Positions 43,549-52,643 of a stretch of DNA of 64,000 nucleotides are shown piece by piece. A program made the translations under genes and the position numbers. Each line of letters opens with the position of its first letter. The stretch's first letter is position 1. Origin of the DNA: Lachnospiraceae bacterium UBA4631 (GTDB lineage: Bacteria > Bacillota > Clostridia > Lachnospirales > Lachnospiraceae); NCBI GenBank assembly GCA_002406015.1, contig DHMX01000005.1, positions 1 through 64,000 on the forward strand. The letters run 5' to 3'. The notes below the pieces were generated by a model. It was not told where the DNA came from, made no database searches, and worked only from the letters and a program-made list of their open reading frames with translations.

Positions 43549-43656
43549 TGTTGCTTTTATATCTACAACCTCACTTCCAAACAATAACTATTTTTCCACT
43601 TTTTTGTTATTTATAGTTGTAGTATGAAGTATGAATAGGCTTTTCCGGTTTATACA
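43549..43656. repeat. Island boundary direct repeat, right copy
   Basis: This matches 26351-26452: ywmB upstream region, ribosome site and codons 2-4, with the start codon changed to ATA and a stop right after codon 4. A 7-base AGTATGA duplication is also present. It is thus a broken copy of the ywmB 5' end at the far side of the island. Confidence 0.75.
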
Positions 43657-43706
43657 ATAAAACGCTTACATTCAACTTATTCTTTGTCTAGTTATCAAAA
43701 AATCTC

Positions 43707-44735
43707 CTATTCCGCTATTTCAAGAAGCTTTGCTGAAATTCGTCCGTTAACTTCCGCATAGTACAAAGCATCAGCAGTTGACAAATTTTCTTCGTCTATT
43801 TCGCTTATGGCTTCCATTGTTTCTGTATACTTTTTCATATAATCAGCATAGTCTGCCGTCATACTTAGTACATCATCTGAATCTTTATACTTTTTCATAA
43901 ACTCAACATAATCATCAATAAATTCCTCATAACTATCCATTGCCTTTTTAAAATCCGGACTCACACCTGCTTTTGTTTCGTCTGTATTTTTATCACCTTC
44001 CAAATCCATATCCTCTAAACTATCCGTTGTATCTGCTGTAGTTGTTGAATCTATATTATCGTCCACCTCAGAATTTGAAATTTCTGTACTTTCAGGCTCA
44101 TCAATTCGAACAAACATGGTATCATTACCTTCATATCTCAAAGTAAGGCTATACCCCTCATTATTGTCTGCATAATAATAATCGTCACCTTTTCGATAAT
44201 CTACTATAAATCCCTTTTGTGAACATTCATCAACATATGAATTATAATCTGCTAACGGTGTTTCACCAACATAGATAACAAATCCATAAGATGCTTCCCA
44301 TTCAATTTCTCCAACACTAGACTGGGGTACTGGTAATAAACTTGCTATTTCACTGGATGGCCATTTTAATTCGCCAAATTCCTTTGGTGCTTCCAGTTCA
44401 ATTGAAAGCTCTTTGTCATAATACATTAAGTTCAGCTTATATCCATCTTGATTATATGCACAAAAACTCATATCGTCTGTCTCAATATCTACATCAAATC
44501 CATTTTGCTTGCATTTTTCAACATAATCCTTATAGTCTGTTTCGGAATATTTCTTAACTACGGCATAGAAAATATCTTCGTTATCACTAATAATCTCTAC
44601 CTTTTTTGTTTCCGGCTGTGGCAAAACATTGGCTATACTATTTTCATCCCAATTATAGTCCTTTTTTCCGCCTCCACAACCTGTTATTAATAATATCATA
44701 GTTGTAACAAGAAACATTAATAAATACTTTTTCAT
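43707..44735 (-). CDS. Lipoprotein with two repeated domains (DUF6591-like)
   Basis: A 342-residue surface lipoprotein with lipobox LLITGCG near residue 20. The mature part has two similar units of about 90 residues: NGFDVDIETDDMSFCAYNQDGYKLNLMY in the first corresponds to KGFIVDYRKGDDYYYADNNEGYSLTLRY in the second. A Ser/Thr/Asp-rich linker and an acidic helical C-terminus (about residues 260-342) follow. Function unknown. It is divergent from the XRE regulator, and two identical-type palindromes lie between them, so it is probably under that regulator. Confidence 0.7.
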   Translation of the reverse strand: MKKYLLMFLVTTMILLITGCGGGKKDYNWDENSIANVLPQPETKKVEIISDNEDIFYAVVKKYSETDYKDYVEKCKQNGFDVDIETDDMSFCAYNQDGYKLNLMYYDKELSIELEAPKEFGELKWPSSEIASLLPVPQSSVGEIEWEASYGFVIYVGETPLADYNSYVDECSQKGFIVDYRKGDDYYYADNNEGYSLTLRYEGNDTMFVRIDEPESTEISNSEVDDNIDSTTTADTTDSLEDMDLEGDKNTDETKAGVSPDFKKAMDSYEEFIDDYVEFMKKYKDSDDVLSMTADYADYMKKYTETMEAISEIDEENLSTADALYYAEVNGRISAKLLEIAE

Positions 44736-44778
44736 ATCTTATCCATCCTCTCCTTAGAATATCCTTATACTATCATAT

Positions 44779-44796
44779 ATTGCACTCTCGTGCAAT
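44779..44796. promoter_or_regulatory. Regulator operator 1
   Basis: ATTGCAC-TCTC-GTGCAAT is a perfect 7+7 inverted repeat between the lipoprotein and XRE genes. Confidence 0.6.
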
Positions 44797-44822
44797 TATT
44801 TTAAATATATTTTCATAAACTT

Positions 44823-44840
44823 ATTGCATGGAGGTGCAAT
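44823..44840. promoter_or_regulatory. Regulator operator 2, overlapping the ribosome site
   Basis: ATTGCAT-GGAG-GTGCAAT is a near-perfect copy of operator 1 with the same spacing. It contains the GGAGG of the XRE gene, so binding would block its promoter or translation start. Confidence 0.6.
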
Positions 44841-44843
44841 AGT

Positions 44844-45104
44844 ATGAAAAATAAGGAAAGTGTGGATAGAATTATTCAGGTAAATGATATAAATATTGGA
44901 AAAAATATTGCGAATTTGCGTAAATCAATGAAAATAAAACAAAAAGATATGGTTGCAAAACTTCAAATAAACGGTATTGATATTTCTATTTATTCCTACA
45001 ACAGAATTGAGAAAGGAACCCAAAATCCAACCGTATCCTTTCTATATGCCTGCTGTCATATTCTTAGTTGTGATATGAATTTACTATTTGATTTCAGAAC
45101 CTAA
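44844..45104 (+). CDS. XRE-family helix-turn-helix regulator
   Basis: An 86-residue DNA-binding protein. The helix-turn-helix reads IANLRKSMKIKQKDMVAKLQ and continues SYNRIEKGTQNPTV, as in SinR/cI-like repressors. It consists of little more than this domain. Its promoter region contains two copies of the palindrome ATTGCAC-N4-GTGCAAT, so autorepression and control of the divergent lipoprotein gene are likely. Confidence 0.85.
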   Translation: MKNKESVDRIIQVNDINIGKNIANLRKSMKIKQKDMVAKLQINGIDISIYSYNRIEKGTQNPTVSFLYACCHILSCDMNLLFDFRT

Positions 45105-45124
45105 TCAACTGAGTTTTTAACATA

Positions 45125-45161
45125 AAAACAGGCAGAACCTTCATTTGATTCTACCTGTTTT
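45125..45161. terminator. Bidirectional terminator after the XRE gene and atpC
   Basis: AAAACAGG-AGAA pairs with TTCT-CCTGTTTT around an 11-base loop, with T-tract character in both directions. It ends the XRE transcript and the ATP synthase operon. Confidence 0.8.
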
Positions 45162-45174
45162 CATGTCATTTTAT

Positions 45175-45573
45175 TTATCTTGCCAGTCTTTGTCTGACTA
45201 ATGCCCGCTTTAACGCCAGTTCTGCACGGTCCATGTCACCTTCTGCACTTTGAATCCGTCGTTCTGCACGAATCTGTGCCTCCTTCGCCCGATTCACATC
45301 AATCTCCTCCGGCCACTCCACTGCCTCTGCCAGAATCACTACCTGATTCGCCAGAATTTCGGAAAATCCTTCCAACAATGCCGCTTCCTTAACCTCGCCG
45401 GATGGCGTATGGATACGAACAACACCGGGTGCTACAATCGTTGTCAGTGCAATATGCCCCGGATAGATTCCGATGTCTCCTTCCGTTGTACGAAATTCCA
45501 CATACGATACCTCATCCTCATAGAAAATGCGTTCCGGTGCTATAATCTTTAATTGGAATGTCTTATCTGCCAT
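45175..45573 (-). CDS. atpC: ATP synthase epsilon subunit
   Basis: A 132-residue subunit of the F1 central stalk that couples rotation and can inhibit hydrolysis. The N-terminal beta barrel contains YVEFRTTEGDIGIYPGH and the C-terminal hairpin helices are basic (AEAQIRAERR-like KEAQIRAERRIQ). It is the last gene of the operon. Confidence 0.95.
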   Translation of the reverse strand: MADKTFQLKIIAPERIFYEDEVSYVEFRTTEGDIGIYPGHIALTTIVAPGVVRIHTPSGEVKEAALLEGFSEILANQVVILAEAVEWPEEIDVNRAKEAQIRAERRIQSAEGDMDRAELALKRALVRQRLAR

Positions 45574-45593
45574 CTTGCACCAATCCTTCCATG

Positions 45594-46988
45594 CTACTTC
45601 TGTACCTTTGCCAGCACGTCCTCAATGCTTCCGGCATTCAGGAAATAGCTTTCCGGTATATCATCATGCTTACCTTCCAGAATCTCCTTAAAGCCCTGAA
45701 TGGTATCCTCAATCGGCACATACTTACCTTCCAGACCGGTAAACTGTCCTGCAACGAAGAATGGCTGGGACAGGAATCTCTGTACCTTTCTGGCTCTGGA
45801 TACTACCAGCTTATCTTCCTCTGACAATTCATCCATACCCAGAATTGCAATAATATCCTGCAATTCCTTATACTTCTGCAATATCTCCTGTACCCCTCTG
45901 GCTACCTTATAATGGTCCTCACCAACAATTCTTGGGTCCAAGATTCGGGATGTAGACTCCAATGGGTCTACTGCCGGATATATACCTAGCTCTACGATAG
46001 AACGAGACAATACCGTAGTTGCATCCAAATGAGCAAATGTTGTTGCCGGAGCCGGGTCAGTCAAATCGTCCGCCGGCACATATACAGCCTGAACGGATGT
46101 AATAGAACCGTTTTTCGTAGATGTAATACGCTCCTGTAACGCACCCATTTCTGTCTGTAAGGTCGGCTGATAACCAACCGCACTCGGAACACGTCCCAAC
46201 AAAGCCGATACCTCAGAACCTGCCTGTGTAAAACGGAAAATATTGTCAATAAATAACAATACATCCTTACCGCCTTCATCACGGAAATACTCCGCCATTG
46301 TCAAACCGGAAAGTCCTACACGCATTCTGGCTCCAGGTGGTTCATTCATCTGTCCGAACACCATGGTGGTCTTATTAATAACGCCGGATTCCGTCATTTC
46401 ATGATACAAGTCATTTCCTTCACGCGTACGCTCACCTACACCGGTAAATACCGAATATCCACCATGCTCGGTTGCGATATTTCGAATCAACTCCTGAATC
46501 AATACGGTTTTACCTACACCGGCACCACCGAACAGACCAATCTTACCACCCTTTTGATATGGGCATAACAAGTCTACAACCTTAATACCGGTCTCTAACA
46601 TTTCCGTTTCGGTTGCCTGCTCTGAAAACTTTGGTGCAGGTCTGTGAATCGGATAATACTTTTCCACCTCCGGCTTCGGCTTATTATCAATTGGGTCACC
46701 CAATACATTGAACATTCTGCCCAATGTATTCTCGCCTACCGGAACCATAATCGGATTGCCGGTTGCTACCGCATCCATTCCCCGGATTAAACCATCCGTA
46801 GGTCCCATGGCAATACATCTTACCGTATCATCCCCCATATGCTGAGAGACTTCCACCGTCAGAACTTCCCCGTTCTTTCTGGTAATCTGAATTGCATCAT
46901 TAATTTCCGGCAATTCACCCTCCGGAAACTGAATATCCAGTACGGCACCGATAATCTGGGTAATTTTACCTATATTCTTATCTGCCAT
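45594..46988 (-). CDS. atpD: ATP synthase beta subunit
   Basis: The 464-residue catalytic subunit. P-loop GGAGVGKTVLI, catalytic Glu in VGERTREGNDLY and the DELSEE motif (LGMDELSEED) are intact. It forms the alternating hexamer with AtpA. It lies between atpG and atpC. Confidence 0.97.
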   Translation of the reverse strand: MADKNIGKITQIIGAVLDIQFPEGELPEINDAIQITRKNGEVLTVEVSQHMGDDTVRCIAMGPTDGLIRGMDAVATGNPIMVPVGENTLGRMFNVLGDPIDNKPKPEVEKYYPIHRPAPKFSEQATETEMLETGIKVVDLLCPYQKGGKIGLFGGAGVGKTVLIQELIRNIATEHGGYSVFTGVGERTREGNDLYHEMTESGVINKTTMVFGQMNEPPGARMRVGLSGLTMAEYFRDEGGKDVLLFIDNIFRFTQAGSEVSALLGRVPSAVGYQPTLQTEMGALQERITSTKNGSITSVQAVYVPADDLTDPAPATTFAHLDATTVLSRSIVELGIYPAVDPLESTSRILDPRIVGEDHYKVARGVQEILQKYKELQDIIAILGMDELSEEDKLVVSRARKVQRFLSQPFFVAGQFTGLEGKYVPIEDTIQGFKEILEGKHDDIPESYFLNAGSIEDVLAKVQK

Positions 46989-47025
46989 TCCATTCTCCTT
47001 TTCTCATACTACTTCTCATATACCT

Positions 47026-47883
47026 CTAACTAATTGCCTCAGAACCCGCTATAATCTCTGTTAATTCCTGCGTAATAGATGCCTGTCTTGCCCGATTATA
47101 CTTCAGAGATAAATCTGCAATCATGTTATCTGCATTTGTGGTTGCCGAATCCATTGCCTGCATTCTGGCACCATTTTCACTGGCTAACGCCTCTACAAAC
47201 GCACCATACAACAGATTTCCGATGTACTTTGGAATCAGCATATCCAGTGCATCCTCCGCTTCCGGCTCATAGTTCATCAATACCATATCCTCTTCCTCTT
47301 CCTTCGGAAGCTCCTCCAGATTCAACGGTAACAGCTTAATTCTTTTCGCTTCCTGAGACACCGTATTCTTGAAATTGGTATACACCATATATATTTCACC
47401 GACATTTCCCCGGTTATAAGCCTCCAGAACCCGCTTGCTGATGTCAATCGCATCCTTATACAAAGGGTCATTAATTGCTTCCGAATCGTCCTCCACAATC
47501 TGATACCCCTTACGTGCCAGACTTTCCGCACCCTTGCGGCCAATTGCATAAATGTCTACATCCTCTACCGGAAATCCGGTTCCTACTACTTCCTTTACAA
47601 CATTGGAATTGTAGCCTCCTGCCAGACCCTTGTTCGAGGTAATGACAATCATTGCCTTCCGCTTGCTGCCATTATCTAACAGATACGGATGCTCCAGATG
47701 CTCCGTCTTTGACAAAATAGAGCAAATGGTTTTATACAGTGCATGAAAATACGGCTTATTTCGCTCTGCTCTTGCTTTCGCTTTCTGAAGCTTGACGGTG
47801 GCAACCAGTTTCATTGCTTTGGTAATCTGCTGCGTACTGGTGACGCTGACCTGTCTTCGCTTTATGTCACGCATGGATGCCAT
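47026..47883 (-). CDS. atpG: ATP synthase gamma subunit
   Basis: The 285-residue rotor shaft. The N-terminal helix begins MASMRDIKRRQVSVTSTQQI with TKAMKLVA and the C-terminal helix has DNADNMI-like TNADNMIADL and YNRARQASITQELTEI, the family signature. Confidence 0.95.
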   Translation of the reverse strand: MASMRDIKRRQVSVTSTQQITKAMKLVATVKLQKAKARAERNKPYFHALYKTICSILSKTEHLEHPYLLDNGSKRKAMIVITSNKGLAGGYNSNVVKEVVGTGFPVEDVDIYAIGRKGAESLARKGYQIVEDDSEAINDPLYKDAIDISKRVLEAYNRGNVGEIYMVYTNFKNTVSQEAKRIKLLPLNLEELPKEEEEDMVLMNYEPEAEDALDMLIPKYIGNLLYGAFVEALASENGARMQAMDSATTNADNMIADLSLKYNRARQASITQELTEIIAGSEAIS

Positions 47884-47898
47884 ATTTCGTCACCTCCA

Positions 47899-49404
47899 CT
47901 ATCTGAATTCTGCCTTGAACTCATTAATTGCTTTTGCCAGTTGCTCTTCCAATGCTTCATCCAGCTTCTTCTTTTCACGAATCGTTTCAAAGATTTCCGG
48001 ATACTTTGTATCTATAAATTCAAACAATTCCTTTTCAAACCGGGCAACCTCTTCAACCGGAATATCCAGCAGATATTTCTTGGTTGCTGCATAGATAATA
48101 ACAACCTGACGCTCTACCGGCATTGGTGCATACTGCGGCTGCTTCAGCATTTCTTTGATTCGCTCGCCCTGTGCCAGCTTTTCCTTGGTATCTGCATCCA
48201 ATTCAGAACCAAACTGTGAAAATGCTGCCAGCTCTCGATACTGTGCTAACTCCACACGAATCGGAGCCGCAATCTTCTTCATTGCCCCAATCTGTGCAGA
48301 ACCGCCTACTCGCGATACGGAAAGACCCGCATTTACCGCAGGGCGGAAGCCCGCATTGAACATTTCTGTTTCCAAGTATATCTGTCCGTCTGTAATTGAA
48401 ATAACATTCGTAGGAATGTAGGCAGATACATCGCCTGCCTGTGTCTCAATAATCGGAAGTGCAGTTAAGGAACCGCCGCCCAATTCATCCGACAATCTTG
48501 CTGCACGCTCCAGCAAACGGCTGTGCAGATAGAATACATCACCCGGATATGCCTCACGGCCTGGTGGTCTACGAAGAAGCAAGGAGAGTGTACGATAAGC
48601 AGTTGCATGCTTACTCAAATCATCATACACCACCAATACATCCTTACCTGCCTCCATCCATTCTTCACCGATTGCACATCCTGCATAAGGTGCAATATAT
48701 TGTAATGGTGCAGGCTCTGATGCTGTAGATGCAACAATCGTTGTATAATCCATAGCACCATATTCTGTTAAGGTCTTAACAATCGAAGCAACGGTGGATG
48801 CTTTCTGTCCGATTGCTACATAAATACAGTACACACCCTGTCCCTTCTGATTAATAATTGTATCAATTGCAATTGCCGTCTTACCTGTCTGACGGTCTCC
48901 GATAATCAACTCTCTCTGTCCGCGTCCAATCGGAACCATGGCATCAATTGCCTTAATACCGGTCTGAAGCGGTGTATCTACAGACTTACGGCTGATAACA
49001 CCGGATGCTACACGTTCAATTTGTCTGGACTTTGTACTCTGAATCGGTCCTTTGCCGTCAATCGGCTGTCCCAATGCATTTACAACTCGTCCTAACATAC
49101 CGTCACCAACCGGAACCTCTACTACTCGTCCTGTTGTCTTAACGGTATCTCCTTCATTTACATTACTGGTATTTCCAAGTAACACAGCACCAACATTATC
49201 AACTTCTAAGTTCATGACCATTCCGTATACATCATTCGGAAATGCCAGCAGCTCGCCCTGCATCGCATTTTCCAGACCATGAATACGCACGATACCATCT
49301 GCCACCTGTATAACGGTTCCCACATCCGCTGTTTCCAGATGAACAGAATAATTCTTAATCTGTTCTTTAATCACAGAACTAATCTCTTCTGGTCTTAAAT
49401 TCAT
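47899..49404 (-). CDS. atpA: ATP synthase alpha subunit
   Basis: The 501-residue non-catalytic nucleotide-binding subunit. P-loop GDRQTGKTAIAIDTI and the PAVNAGLSVSRVGGSAQ arginine-finger region are present. It pairs with AtpD. Standard length and place between atpH and atpG. Confidence 0.97.
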   Translation of the reverse strand: MNLRPEEISSVIKEQIKNYSVHLETADVGTVIQVADGIVRIHGLENAMQGELLAFPNDVYGMVMNLEVDNVGAVLLGNTSNVNEGDTVKTTGRVVEVPVGDGMLGRVVNALGQPIDGKGPIQSTKSRQIERVASGVISRKSVDTPLQTGIKAIDAMVPIGRGQRELIIGDRQTGKTAIAIDTIINQKGQGVYCIYVAIGQKASTVASIVKTLTEYGAMDYTTIVASTASEPAPLQYIAPYAGCAIGEEWMEAGKDVLVVYDDLSKHATAYRTLSLLLRRPPGREAYPGDVFYLHSRLLERAARLSDELGGGSLTALPIIETQAGDVSAYIPTNVISITDGQIYLETEMFNAGFRPAVNAGLSVSRVGGSAQIGAMKKIAAPIRVELAQYRELAAFSQFGSELDADTKEKLAQGERIKEMLKQPQYAPMPVERQVVIIYAATKKYLLDIPVEEVARFEKELFEFIDTKYPEIFETIREKKKLDEALEEQLAKAINEFKAEFR

Positions 49405-49449
49405 GGAGTTTCGGCACCTTCTTTCCTTCTTAATTTTATCAAATAACTT

Positions 49450-49995
49450 TTAAGCCTCTCCACGCGAGAGTACAGCGGACATTCGTTCCAACTGTCTTCG
49501 AATACTGCTGTCCACTACACGGTCTTCAATCCGGATAATCAATCCTCCGATAATGGAAGCATCCACCGTATAATTCATTTCCATACTCTCATACTCTGTA
49601 GTAGCTATCAGTTTATTCTCAATGCTTGCCTTCTGTTCCTTCGTCAACTCCATTGCCGAAATAACATCTGCAATTCCTATTTTCTTATATTCCTTGATTT
49701 TGCCAATGACATAGTCACAGATTGCCGGCAAATCCTTACTTCGGTCATTTTGAACCACAATCATCAGCGTTCCCATAACCGCATCACTGATTCTATGTTC
49801 AAAAATCTTCTGAATCATTTCCAGCTTCTGCTCCTTCAGAATCTCCGGATGTACCAGCATTTGAAGCAATTCTTCATTTTCCTTCAAAATCTGTTGTAAG
49901 CCCTTCATTTCATCCAGAACAACGTCTATCTGCTGCTGCTCCACTGCCAGATCAAAGAGTGCATCACCATAAGTAGCATTTACCTGCTTTGCCAT
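49450..49995 (-). CDS. atpH: ATP synthase delta subunit
   Basis: A 181-residue peripheral-stalk subunit joining F1 to the b subunits. N-terminal TYGDALFDLA and C-terminal DASIIGGLIIRIEDRVVDSSIRRQL are conserved. The start overlaps atpF by 16 bases. Confidence 0.92.
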   Translation of the reverse strand: MAKQVNATYGDALFDLAVEQQQIDVVLDEMKGLQQILKENEELLQMLVHPEILKEQKLEMIQKIFEHRISDAVMGTLMIVVQNDRSKDLPAICDYVIGKIKEYKKIGIADVISAMELTKEQKASIENKLIATTEYESMEMNYTVDASIIGGLIIRIEDRVVDSSIRRQLERMSAVLSRGEA

Positions 49996-50540
49996 GTATC
50001 ATCACCCATTTCCTTCAAGGTCTCTTCCAACAGTGCGTTCTGCTGTTCCTCTGTCAGTGACACCGTTACAATCTTTGCTGCCATTGCTGTTGCTACCTGT
50101 ATAATCTCCTGCCGGATTTCATCCTGAGCCTTCGTCTTTTCCTGTTCAATCTCCTGCGTTGCCCGGTTCTTTACCCGTTGAGCCTCTTCCGTAGCTTCCT
50201 GAACAATATCATTTTCACGCTTCTTTGCCTTTTTGCGTGCTTCACTCAGAATCTCCTGCACTTCAGAATCCGCAGACTGCAGCTTGCTGTCATATTCTTC
50301 CTTCAGCTTTGCCGCATCTTCCTTATCCTTTTGTGCATGCTCAATATCATTCTTAATCCGCTCGGTTCGGTTATTTAATAACTTCTTAACCGGTTCAAAC
50401 AACACATATGATAAAAATGCAAACAGGATAAATATAGCAATTGCCTGAATCAGAATATCCGCCATCAACTGTGCATCCAGTCCGAAAATTCTTCCCTCAA
50501 GTATTATAGCAGTACCACTCATCATGCATATATCCAACAC
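49980..50540 (-). CDS. atpF: ATP synthase b subunit
   Basis: A 186-residue peripheral stator: one N-terminal membrane helix (LIQAIAIFILFAFLSYVLF) followed by a long charged coiled coil. I keep the GTG start at 50540, with GGAGG 7 bases upstream; this gives a longer N-terminus than typical. It overlaps atpH. Confidence 0.9.
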   Translation of the reverse strand: MLDICMMSGTAIILEGRIFGLDAQLMADILIQAIAIFILFAFLSYVLFEPVKKLLNNRTERIKNDIEHAQKDKEDAAKLKEEYDSKLQSADSEVQEILSEARKKAKKRENDIVQEATEEAQRVKNRATQEIEQEKTKAQDEIRQEIIQVATAMAAKIVTVSLTEEQQNALLEETLKEMGDDTWQSR

Positions 50541-50580
50541 CTTTCAGCCTCCTTTCCGCCTATTACGGGAATCTTATTCC

Positions 50581-50856
50581 CTACAGCTTCAGGAATCTGT
50601 TTAACAATGGATTTGCATAGAACAACAATAATGCGATAACCAGACCATACAGACCGGTTGTTTCCGCTACTGCCTGTCCCAATAACATCGTTGACATAAC
50701 ATCACCCTTTGCTCCCGGGTTACGTCCAACTGCAGATGCACCGTAACCGGCAGCGATACCCTGTCCAATACCAGGACCTACACCTGCGATCATTGCAAGA
50801 CCTGCACCAATTGCAGAACATGCTAAAATTAAACCTTCGTTTGTGATTTGACTCAT
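50581..50856 (-). CDS. atpE: ATP synthase c subunit, Na+-type ion site
   Basis: A 91-residue two-helix rotor-ring protein. The ion-binding residues resemble the sodium signature of Ilyobacter: Gln in GPGIGQG, then V-A-E-T-T-G-L-Y (Val, Glu, Thr, Thr, Tyr) in helix 2. In proton-type rings Gln and the hydroxyl residue are usually replaced. This suggests a Na+-driven or Na+-pumping ATP synthase, to be confirmed. Confidence 0.93.
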   Translation of the reverse strand: MSQITNEGLILACSAIGAGLAMIAGVGPGIGQGIAAGYGASAVGRNPGAKGDVMSTMLLGQAVAETTGLYGLVIALLLFYANPLLNRFLKL

Positions 50857-50890
50857 CCTAAAATTCCTCCATTTTCTTTTTATTACTAAG

Positions 50891-51655
50891 CTATCCTTCT
50901 ATTTTATTGGTAATAAATACCATTGTTAACATGGTAAATACATAGGCTTGTATTGCACCGGAGAACACGTCAAGGTAGGCATGTAATGCCGCCGGAATAC
51001 CGATTTTCACAAAAATCGGCATTAACGTATAATACAGAGTAATCATAACCGTACCTGCCATAATGTTACCAAACAAACGCAAAGACAAGGAAACAACCGT
51101 TGCCACCTCTCCCACTACGTTGATTGGAAAGAACAAAAAGATTGGCTCAAACAAACTGGTAAATGCACCCCATTTATTCCATTTAATGTTATTATACTGT
51201 ATCATAATTACAGATATAATCGCCAGACACAGGGTAGTTCCGTAATCTGCCGTTGGGGGTCGCAAACCAATCAATCCTGAGATATTGCATAAAAAGATTA
51301 ATAGCACTATCGTTCCGATATAGTTAACATAACATTTTGTGCCATGCTTTCCCATAGAGCCATACACATATTTTTGCAATGTCTCTACCAGAAGTTCCAC
51401 AACATTCTGAAACCCTCTCGGCACTTCTTCTGCATGCATAATCTTATATCTTGCAATCAGTGCAAATATTACAATTCCGAGAATAATAATAAATTCACAG
51501 ATATGGGTCGTTGTAATATACACTGTCTGTCCAAAGAACTTATATGGAATCAGTTCATGGATAAAAAAGTCTATTGTCTTTTCTCCTGTCAATACCATCT
51601 GCATACTGCCAATGCCCGTTACTGACTCTAATGCACTGGCTGCCATATTCACCAT
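50891..51655 (-). CDS. atpB: ATP synthase a subunit
   Basis: A 254-residue membrane stator with the essential Arg in SLSLRLFGNIMAG, facing the c-ring ion site. Helices AYLDVFSGAIQAYVFTML and similar follow. It is 35 bases from atpE and 4 bases from the atpI-like gene. Confidence 0.95.
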   Translation of the reverse strand: MVNMAASALESVTGIGSMQMVLTGEKTIDFFIHELIPYKFFGQTVYITTTHICEFIIILGIVIFALIARYKIMHAEEVPRGFQNVVELLVETLQKYVYGSMGKHGTKCYVNYIGTIVLLIFLCNISGLIGLRPPTADYGTTLCLAIISVIMIQYNNIKWNKWGAFTSLFEPIFLFFPINVVGEVATVVSLSLRLFGNIMAGTVMITLYYTLMPIFVKIGIPAALHAYLDVFSGAIQAYVFTMLTMVFITNKIEG

Positions 51656-51659
51656 ACGT

Positions 51660-52058
51660 TCACCTTCCTTCCCTAAAGATTCTTGAGGTCATGTATTTAT
51701 GAACCTTCGGCTGTAAAAATGCCGAGATTTTCATACCAAACAGCATTATAATAACTGCAATCACACTGACCTTTGGTACCAGCACCGCAACCACCAGAAG
51801 AAGCAACATAATCGCATATCGCAGGATACTGTTCCGCATACCATACTTTGATGCTGCCTTCGGTTCCATATCCAATGCTTTTTCCAGTGTCAAATACATA
51901 TGACATGTCATAAATATTACGCAGAGATACCCATACAGAATCCCTAATGTATAGCTCAGGCGGTTTTCTACGATAATCAATCCTATCACTTCCACAAGCA
52001 CGCCATACAGCAAGGCTCCAAATAAAATATCTCTAACGGTGGGATCCAGTCTCTTCAT
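51660..52058 (-). CDS. atpI: ATP synthase subunit I-like membrane protein
   Basis: A 132-residue four-helix protein in the atpI position, which assists c-ring assembly. The family is poorly conserved; identification rests on length, helices and order. It overlaps the preceding gene by 26 bases. Confidence 0.7.
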   Translation of the reverse strand: MKRLDPTVRDILFGALLYGVLVEVIGLIIVENRLSYTLGILYGYLCVIFMTCHMYLTLEKALDMEPKAASKYGMRNSILRYAIMLLLLVVAVLVPKVSVIAVIIMLFGMKISAFLQPKVHKYMTSRIFREGR

Positions 52059-52284
52059 GCGTCTGACTCTCCTTCTTAGAAGAAATAAACTGTTTAATCA
52101 AAAAATACACAGCTCGATAACCCCCGGCAATTCCCAGCACAATCCATACGATAAAGCTATGTGTGCCAAAACGATTATCAATTAAATAACCAATCAGACC
52201 ACAAATAAAAATAGATGATAACATGGTTATTCCGACTTGAGAAATCAATGCTATCATCTTAAATACTTGCTTATGTTCCCTCAT
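52033..52284 (-). CDS. atpZ: AtpZ/AtpI family protein
   Basis: An 83-residue two-helix protein. GLIGYLIDNRFGTHSFIVWIVLG is the AtpZ-family hallmark. AtpZ with AtpI has been linked to magnesium/calcium handling for ATP synthase. It is the first gene of the atp operon; TATAAT-containing sequence lies about 20 bases upstream of its ribosome site. Confidence 0.8.
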   Translation of the reverse strand: MREHKQVFKMIALISQVGITMLSSIFICGLIGYLIDNRFGTHSFIVWIVLGIAGGYRAVYFLIKQFISSKKESQTHEETGSHR

Positions 52285-52558
52285 GGTCCTCTCACCTCGT
52301 AGTAAATTATACTAAATTCTTCCAAAAATGTCCATTAATTTTGTGTAAATTCACATAACAAGTCTTAGGCTTGATTTTATCTTGTAAGCAAAGCATACAA
52401 TTTTCTTTTTTAGCTTCTCCTGTTTTGGCTTATATATACTTAAAAATTCAAATTGAGGTTTCGATTTCCTACTGTGTTGTATTTGGAATATTGTTAAAAA
52501 TATTGGAAAAACTATAAATAATTGAAATTATTTATTCAGAATTTAAATCTAATTTACG

Positions 52559-52586
52559 TTGAAATTATTTCTCGAAATGATATAAT
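52559..52586 (+). promoter_or_regulatory. Promoter of the DUF6088 gene
   Basis: TTGAAA (52559) and TATAAT (52581) are 16 bases apart. The palindrome ATTTCTCGAAAT lies between them, as an operator for an autoregulated gene would. The rest of the 52285-52643 interval holds only this and the atp operon leader. Confidence 0.6.
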
Positions 52587-52643
52587 CAAGATAAGAAATG
52601 ATAACATATTAACAAACCTTATATTTCAGAAAGAGGCAATTAT

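Noticed and set aside
46061..46282. Minus-strand ORF inside atpD and similar frames within atp, tkt and urease genes
   Set aside because: They lie within strongly conserved genes in other frames and have no ribosome sites.
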